DNA of 64,000 bases from the NCBI GenBank assembly GCA_029339505.1, contig JAQISU010000041.1, positions 7,325,001 through 7,389,000 on the forward strand. The letters run 5' to 3'. Shown piece by piece: positions 58,930 to 64,000 of the stretch; the stretch's first letter is position 1, and each line of letters opens with the position of its first letter. The DNA comes from Unio delphinus. Taxonomy: Eukaryota > Mollusca > Bivalvia > Unionida > Unionidae. The notes below the pieces were generated by a model. The model was not told the origin of the DNA. It saw only the letters and a program-made list of their open reading frames with translations, and did no database searches. The position numbers and the translations under genes were made by a program.

Positions 58930-60654
58930 CTGAAATCAAACCAAATTCTGTTAGAAATAATAAAACTCAATAAATTTGGTCCCTACCAATCACAAAAGTT
59001 TACAATTATTAACTAAATGACCCTTAAAATTAAAATGATGTTGTAAATATACTAGTCAAACCTAATAACCTCAACATCGTTTATTTCGAGAACCTATGTA
59101 TGTGGAGCATTTTAGTCCAGTCTAAAAAAATCCTTCTTTGTTATGCTAATTTTCCCTGCTTATCTCGACACCAATTAAGTTGATAACCCCTTTATGTCGG
59201 GCATAAGTTTTGGTTCAAAGTAACATGTTAACCTACTTAATTTGATGAAATGCAACTATTAACGTCTGTCACAAGAGAAATTTTACAAGAAATGAATGGT
59301 CATTTCCTCTATTACTGGTACCTTGTACTGGCAAGGATGGAAAAAGTTAGTACAAAACCAAAATTTTACCAGTACAAATGCTAATCAACCAATCTCATAA
59401 ATGCATGGTTTATCACTTCCATAGAATGGAGAAAATTATCTTCTAAACAATACTTTATAGTAAGGAAATTGAATGAATGCACTTCTGACCTAATTAAATA
59501 AGCTGCATTCAAAATGGACATTTTCACATATTAACACCACAAAAACATAGTTTGTCACACACAACATCATGAATTTGATCTTGTCTGCAACTCAGAAAAA
59601 TTATCAGGTTAACATCAATAATTGTAGCTACAAATACCTAATTTGTTTTAAACAAAACAAATCCGGTTATAGTTAACGTGTTTCCATGCTTGGTGCAAGT
59701 GAAAGCCTTCAACTTCAGGACAATAATATACAGAGACCTGCAAAATTCCAAACTAAGCTGCAAACCCATCCCCAAGGGTTATTAATTTGTTTTGAACAAA
59801 AGTAAATAAAAGCACCAATGGTATTGTAAAAAAATCCATAGCACCCATGAAATTGTTGATCGCTGTACCATGATTACATATTCGTCAACACAAATGGAAT
59901 GAAGCAAAAAGCGACCGATAGGATAAAAAATTTCAAACAGAAAGAAGAGTGCTTTGTATTGTTTTTATCTTGAATATCAAAGTCTTGCAATCCATCAAAG
60001 AGATTAGCTGACTCTTGTTTTGGTGTTGTGTTCTTGCTGAGTCACTGATCAAAGCTGGGAGGGATATGGGACTACAACAGCATGAATGGAATAATATCCT
60101 TCGAACTGTATGAATGGAATAAGTTGGTTTCATACAGAATTTTATGTTGAGACAGTTAACTTTAATGATTTGAAACACATTTTACAGTTGTCGACAAATA
60201 AATACCGATAGACCTGTTGTTTATTTACCAGTAAGCAAATTTTATCAGTAAAAAACAGATAATACTAGTGTAAAAGAGCCTCTGATGATAAAAAAAAAAT
60301 GTTGATTTTCACGAACAATACTGGTCAGTTACATTTTGCTGCTAGTCACAAGTCAACTCTAACAAAAGAAAATAATTAAGAGGTAAAACAAATAAGTAAA
60401 TTCAAGGACTTGAACAAATTGTCAAAGTAAATTAAAGAACTTTTCAAAAGCTTTCTCAGTCTTTCTTATTTTCAACATTTATTTTTAAGACTAGAAATCA
60501 ATTTCAAGTGTTTATTTCTTAAACAAATGACACAGAAAAAATTGCCATGGGGAAAATTAATTATATGAAATAATGATAAATTTCTTGATGTTATTCTGAA
60601 AATGACCATCAACTAAATAGATTGATCAGCAGATTAATAAATATCTCTGCCTAC
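58930..60654. other. Intron between dynein exons a and b
   Basis: It contains a possible transposon trace at 59060-59220, with AT-rich ends and TTATCTCGACACCAATTAAG / CCCCTTTATGTCGGGC wording like pogo subterminal repeats. No paired ends were established. Otherwise nothing was recognised. Confidence 0.4.
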
Positions 60655-60816
60655 CTGTGCTGGAAAATTATTGAGGAAATTAAGCAGCTGAAACTCTGAG
60701 TTGCAGATGGCTCTAAAACCATCCCTTATTACTCCATGAAGTGATCTCTGTTGTTCCTTCATCAGGTCCCCAAGCCATACCTCTACATTGCCACGGGCCA
60801 TCACACACTGTTCCAG
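60655..60816 (-). CDS. Dynein heavy chain exon a (linker)
   Basis: 54 codons in phase 0, residues 1-54 of the portion visible here. The acceptor is TTTATTTGCAG and the donor GTAGGC. It encodes the linker stretch containing ARGNVEVWLGDLMKEQQRSL and ending FLNNFPAQ. In dyneins this segment precedes the GLxGIQMIWT block, which is exactly what the next exon encodes. The linker is the lever that swings across the AAA ring. The exon upstream of this one was not found before position 64000. Confidence 0.9.
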
Positions 60817-61480
60817 CTGCAAATAAAGGTGAAATCTGATTCATGTTTGGCAAAAAAGGTTTAGTAATCTGTCAAGCATGTTGTACCGTATAACCTCTAA
60901 GCTTTCACACATAGTCCTGTAAAAGACAAACTTTATTAAAAGACAGTAAAAGTACAAGCACTCTTAGTATGAGCACTACTTAACAATAAACAAATTTGTT
61001 CATTATGTACATATTTATATATAAATATTTTATGCCATATTTAATGAGATTATATACTTTTGGAATTTAACTAATTTTTTGTTGGCCTTAACATATTTAC
61101 AATAAAAATTAAAGCAATAAAACTTCCATCCATCTCCTGATGCCCACTGACTCATATATGATGTGCTGATAAACTCAGTTTACTACCTGAGTATCGCTTA
61201 TGTGCATAAAGTTCAGCAGTACTTGAAAACTCATTATGCTTATGTGCGCACAATACTGCTATGTTAAATAAACATTGATTGGTTAAAAATACAGAAATGT
61301 ACATATTTTTGATTATCAAAACCAAATGAGAGGATCAGTTACTGAACATTTTGATACAAGTTTGAAAATTGAGAGGTTAAATTTAGACACGCTGTAGAGG
61401 ATTTTCTGAGCTTTATGCAACATATGTAGTTTAAAGGGTTCAGTGCAAGCAATATCGAAGAGTTTAATGGATCGGTCTTA
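60817..61480. other. Intron stretch upstream of dynein exon a, no exon found
   Basis: I looked on the minus strand for the next upstream dynein exon and found none between here and the right edge. Confidence 0.45.
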
Positions 61481-61947
61481 GAAGTTGGAACAGATATTGA
61501 TCTTAGTCCCATTTGAACACCAGATGCAAGTGATTTTTAATCGGATGATGTGGTGGACATAGTCCCACTTGCACAATGGAGTGATGACCTTGCCATGTTC
61601 TAGATCAATGATTTTGATTCTCATATTGGTTCAACAATCGAGCTTGTTGGTTCAACAATCGACCCATGGAGCACTAAGCAATGAGAAAGAATTTTTTTCT
61701 CAATTTGTTTCCTGAATGTCTGATGGAAAAGCTTGTGAAAGAAACAAACGATTTTGCCAAGGAAATAGAGGACCAAAAGCAAGACATGAAATGGTATGAA
61801 ATCAGCATCACAGAGCTGTGGGCATATCTTGGAATAAACATCGTTATTTATGTGTGGATAATGACTGTTCTGAAAGGTACCACTCTCAACATTGTAATTA
61901 AAGTAGATTTCATTCATGTTTTTATATGTACATATGTAAATTTTTAA
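61480..61947 (+). pseudogene. piggyBac-type transposase relic
   Basis: The plus strand reads VVDIVPLAQWSDDLAMF, a stop, then INDFDSHIGSTI. After a frameshift, from 61681, it reads RKNFFLNLFPECLMEKLVKE, then TNDFAKEIEDQKQDMKWYEI and SITELWAYLGINIVIYVWIM. The order W-D-L...F, then FFxLFPExLxxKLVxETNxxA..W..I.xxELxAYLGINI is the beginning of the DDE_Tnp_1_7 (piggyBac) domain. The catalytic Asp residues lie downstream and are absent. No TTAA ends were fixed. Confidence 0.8.
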
Positions 61948-63330
61948 TTTATTCTGTGGGATTCAAAACAATTTACATCATTGGGATTTCTTGTATGATG
62001 GTATGTAGGAGTATATAAAGTGGAATATATGAATAACAGACATACAAGGTAAGCTGCTTTAAATTTCACTGAAATCCAGCAAAAACTAATGAAATAATGA
62101 ATATAAATGTAACCATGTTTTTATTGTCAGTCCTTTTGTCAACCTTCATGATGCCTTGCAATCAGCCTCAGTATAATCTCAGTAACTGATATGACAGCAC
62201 TAGGCAATACCAAAAATGCACAACAGCTATAGTAGCAAAAGGGTTGAATAAATTCAATATACTGAGATAATACAAAATATTTCAAAAAGAAAAACACCTA
62301 AAAATCCCACAACAACGTATGTTTTATATCCTACCATTACACATACATATTCTTCCATACATACACATATGCATCACAAATACACCCCCCAAACATACTA
62401 ACACACAGAAAAATCTTGCTACAATAAGTGATATCTCTCAAACAACCATACATGCTATGCAATAGAATAAATTCAATTAATTTTATGTAATATTAATAAC
62501 ATTATTAATCACAGACTACAAATTTAAGGTCCATTAGAAGTAAAACTTACATTATATCAAGTATCTTAGCTAGCCAAGATTCTGATATGATAACCCTATA
62601 TATATGATATATATCACACCTTGATGTATCAAGTTGATATTTCTGTGCTTTGAGTCTGTGATATTCAATAGATGTGGCAGAAAACTGCTGCATCCAATCA
62701 AAATTTAGTTGTTCAAATTTGATTGAGACAAGTAGGTCACATAACTTAAATAAACAGATAAATAAGCAATTTTCCAGTGCCCATCCATGTTTGTACAAAC
62801 ACCTTTCACTCAAATCACCTGTAATGGCTTCCCGCTGGAATAGTCATGCTATCGATGTTAAACTTCCAAAGTATTAAAATTTTAGGTCAATTGCCCCCAC
62901 CATTTTCCTTAAATGTGCAATGAACCACACTACTGATTAGTTTGCATTATATACTAAGGGAGTCAACTCATTAAATCCAATAGACAGCAAGGACAAAGCA
63001 TCAATATATTTGTTCAACCATTCAAGGTGTAGATAGGGTCACCACAGCGGAACCTTAGTTAGCAAAGATGTACACCAAGGGCAAAGAAAGAAATGTTTAA
63101 AAAAGAGATTTTAATAAACTGGTCTACTGGTATGGAACAATATTCCCAGAGACATGAGGCTCCTAGAATTTCTTTTTTCATTGTTTCATAATCGATGTTT
63201 CATACAGAAAATATATTAAGACAACTGGACGGTTCTAGTAATATAAATATCAAATGCTTTTTTGTACTTTTGCATCATTTTTACTACTAAATGTTTCAAT
63301 ACAGGATGATAGTTTATATTTTATATGTTT
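61948..63330. other. Intron stretch, no gene seen
   Basis: AT-rich. No dynein exon, transposon end or RNA gene was recognised. Confidence 0.45.
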
Positions 63331-63335
63331 ATATA

Positions 63336-63495
63336 GAATCCCTTAATTGTTTAGTGTCAAGAAAAATGAATCACATCATGTTGTATATACAGTATATATT
63401 ATACATAACTGCTAAAAAGCCTGACACTAGATTAATTCTGTAACTAAATGAGATACCTTCTAAAAATAAATAAAGTCTTTATTATTTTAAAATGA
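63336..63495 (+). mobile_element. LINE A 3' end fragment, second copy
   Basis: CCTTAATTGTTTAGTGTCAAG, ATCACATCATGTTGTATATA, TTAATTCTGTAACTAAATGAG and AATAAATAAAGTCTTTATTA line up with the minus strand of 37222-37400 (for example CCTTAATTATTTAGTGTCAAG and TTAGTTCTGTAACTAATTGAG). It is a 5'-truncated insertion of about 160 bp ending in a short TTATT tail, typical of LINE retrotransposition. Confidence 0.85.
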
Positions 63496-63661
63496 ACTAT
63501 CGGTACCCTAGTCTAAAAGCAGTTGTCAATAAAAAGGTTCTTAGAAATATCATTAACAAACAGTACTGAGTTCCTGAGAAAAAGGTGCAGCATAAAAAAA
63601 AAATGTATATGTCTCTGAGTGTAATAGCAGTATTAGCAATTGGTCAAGATAAAGATGTGTT

Positions 63662-63882
63662 GTTGTTGTAAGGTTTAATGCCATTTTTCAGCACATGACA
63701 GGCTATACATAGCGGTCAGTATTATTGGTGGAGGAAGAACCCGGGAAAACCCCCAGAAAGAACCACCGACCAACAAGAAGCTACTGGCAAGCTTTCTCAC
63801 ATAACTACATTAGCCGAATCTTAGACTTGAACCCACGCAGACAGAGGTGAGATGACAGTGATCTGTCACTTAGGGCCCATAG
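63662..63882 (-). mobile_element. tRNA-derived SINE, family A, promoter-deleted, 9-bp target duplication
   Basis: The body and the B-box region GTGGGTTCAAGTCTAAG are present, and the (AAC)n-type tail is at the left end. The head jumps from CTGTCATCTCACCTCTGTCT to GGGCCCTAAGTGACAGATCA, so the A box present in the other copies is deleted. Direct repeats AGATGTGTT lie at 63653-63661 and 63883-63891. The deletion may predate or follow insertion. Confidence 0.85.
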
Positions 63883-64000
63883 AGATGTGTTAATTTCTTT
63901 TCAGGAGATATACCATCAATTAAGATGTGTGTTTGCAATAGATTTTAAAAGAGGTCAGATACTTAGCAGTAAGACTGTTCATAATTTCATAAACAATCTC

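Noticed and set aside
62547..62813. 88-codon minus-strand frame considered as an upstream dynein exon
   Set aside because: The wording does not match any linker or tail block, and there is no suitable splice border leading into exon a.

Overview
The window is 64 kb of strongly AT-rich metazoan DNA. It looks like an invertebrate genome, plausibly a mollusc or other lophotrochozoan, because it combines several tRNA-derived SINE copies, many pogo/Tigger-like and piggyBac-like DNA transposons, decayed LINEs and a ciliary gene with long introns. Lineage is inferred from content only. No species-diagnostic gene was recognised.

One host gene spans almost the whole window on the minus strand: an axonemal outer-arm dynein heavy chain of the DNAH5/DNAH8 (gamma) type. 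Twelve exons between 60816 and 4833 join in frame into 683 uninterrupted codons. They cover the linker end, AAA1 ([13 protein letters not shown]), the AAA1-AAA2 connection and most of AAA2 (GPSGAGKS). Every exon has AG/GT borders and compatible phases. Upstream exons lie beyond 64000 and downstream exons before position 1. Coding exons total 2049 bp; the rest is intron.

The introns are packed with mobile elements, listed here from left to right. 1-2.8 kb: a TTAA MITE fragment joined to a pogo-like relic that carries a SINE, then a second pogo-like relic. 3-8.6 kb: four more TTAA MITEs, three of them in a tandem array, and a SINE with a 14-bp duplication. 12-13.7 kb: a tandem repeat interrupted by a pogo element whose interior is part-inverted. 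16-19.1 kb: a pogo transposase relic split by a SINE and by an internally deleted piggyBac element. 20.5-22.2 kb: pogo-like ends. 22.6-27.6 kb: a 5.05-kb element flanked by a 9-bp duplication and coding for a large, unfamiliar transposase-like protein. This is the most interesting item. 29.6 kb: a tyrosine recombinase fragment. 31.5 kb: a SINE. 37.2-44.3 kb: a LINE interrupted by a SINE and by a young 2.05-kb element with identical 25-bp ends. 46.4-48.3 kb: a Tigger-like element with a readable 188-codon transposase N-terminus. 53.0-57.9 kb: a foldback MITE, a MITE fragment and a second LINE split by a pogo-like element. 61-64 kb: a piggyBac relic, a LINE 3' end and a SINE.

Apart from the dynein there is no sign of another host gene. 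The only relationships between the other features are insertion order (who sits inside whom) and sharing of transposition machinery between full elements and MITEs.
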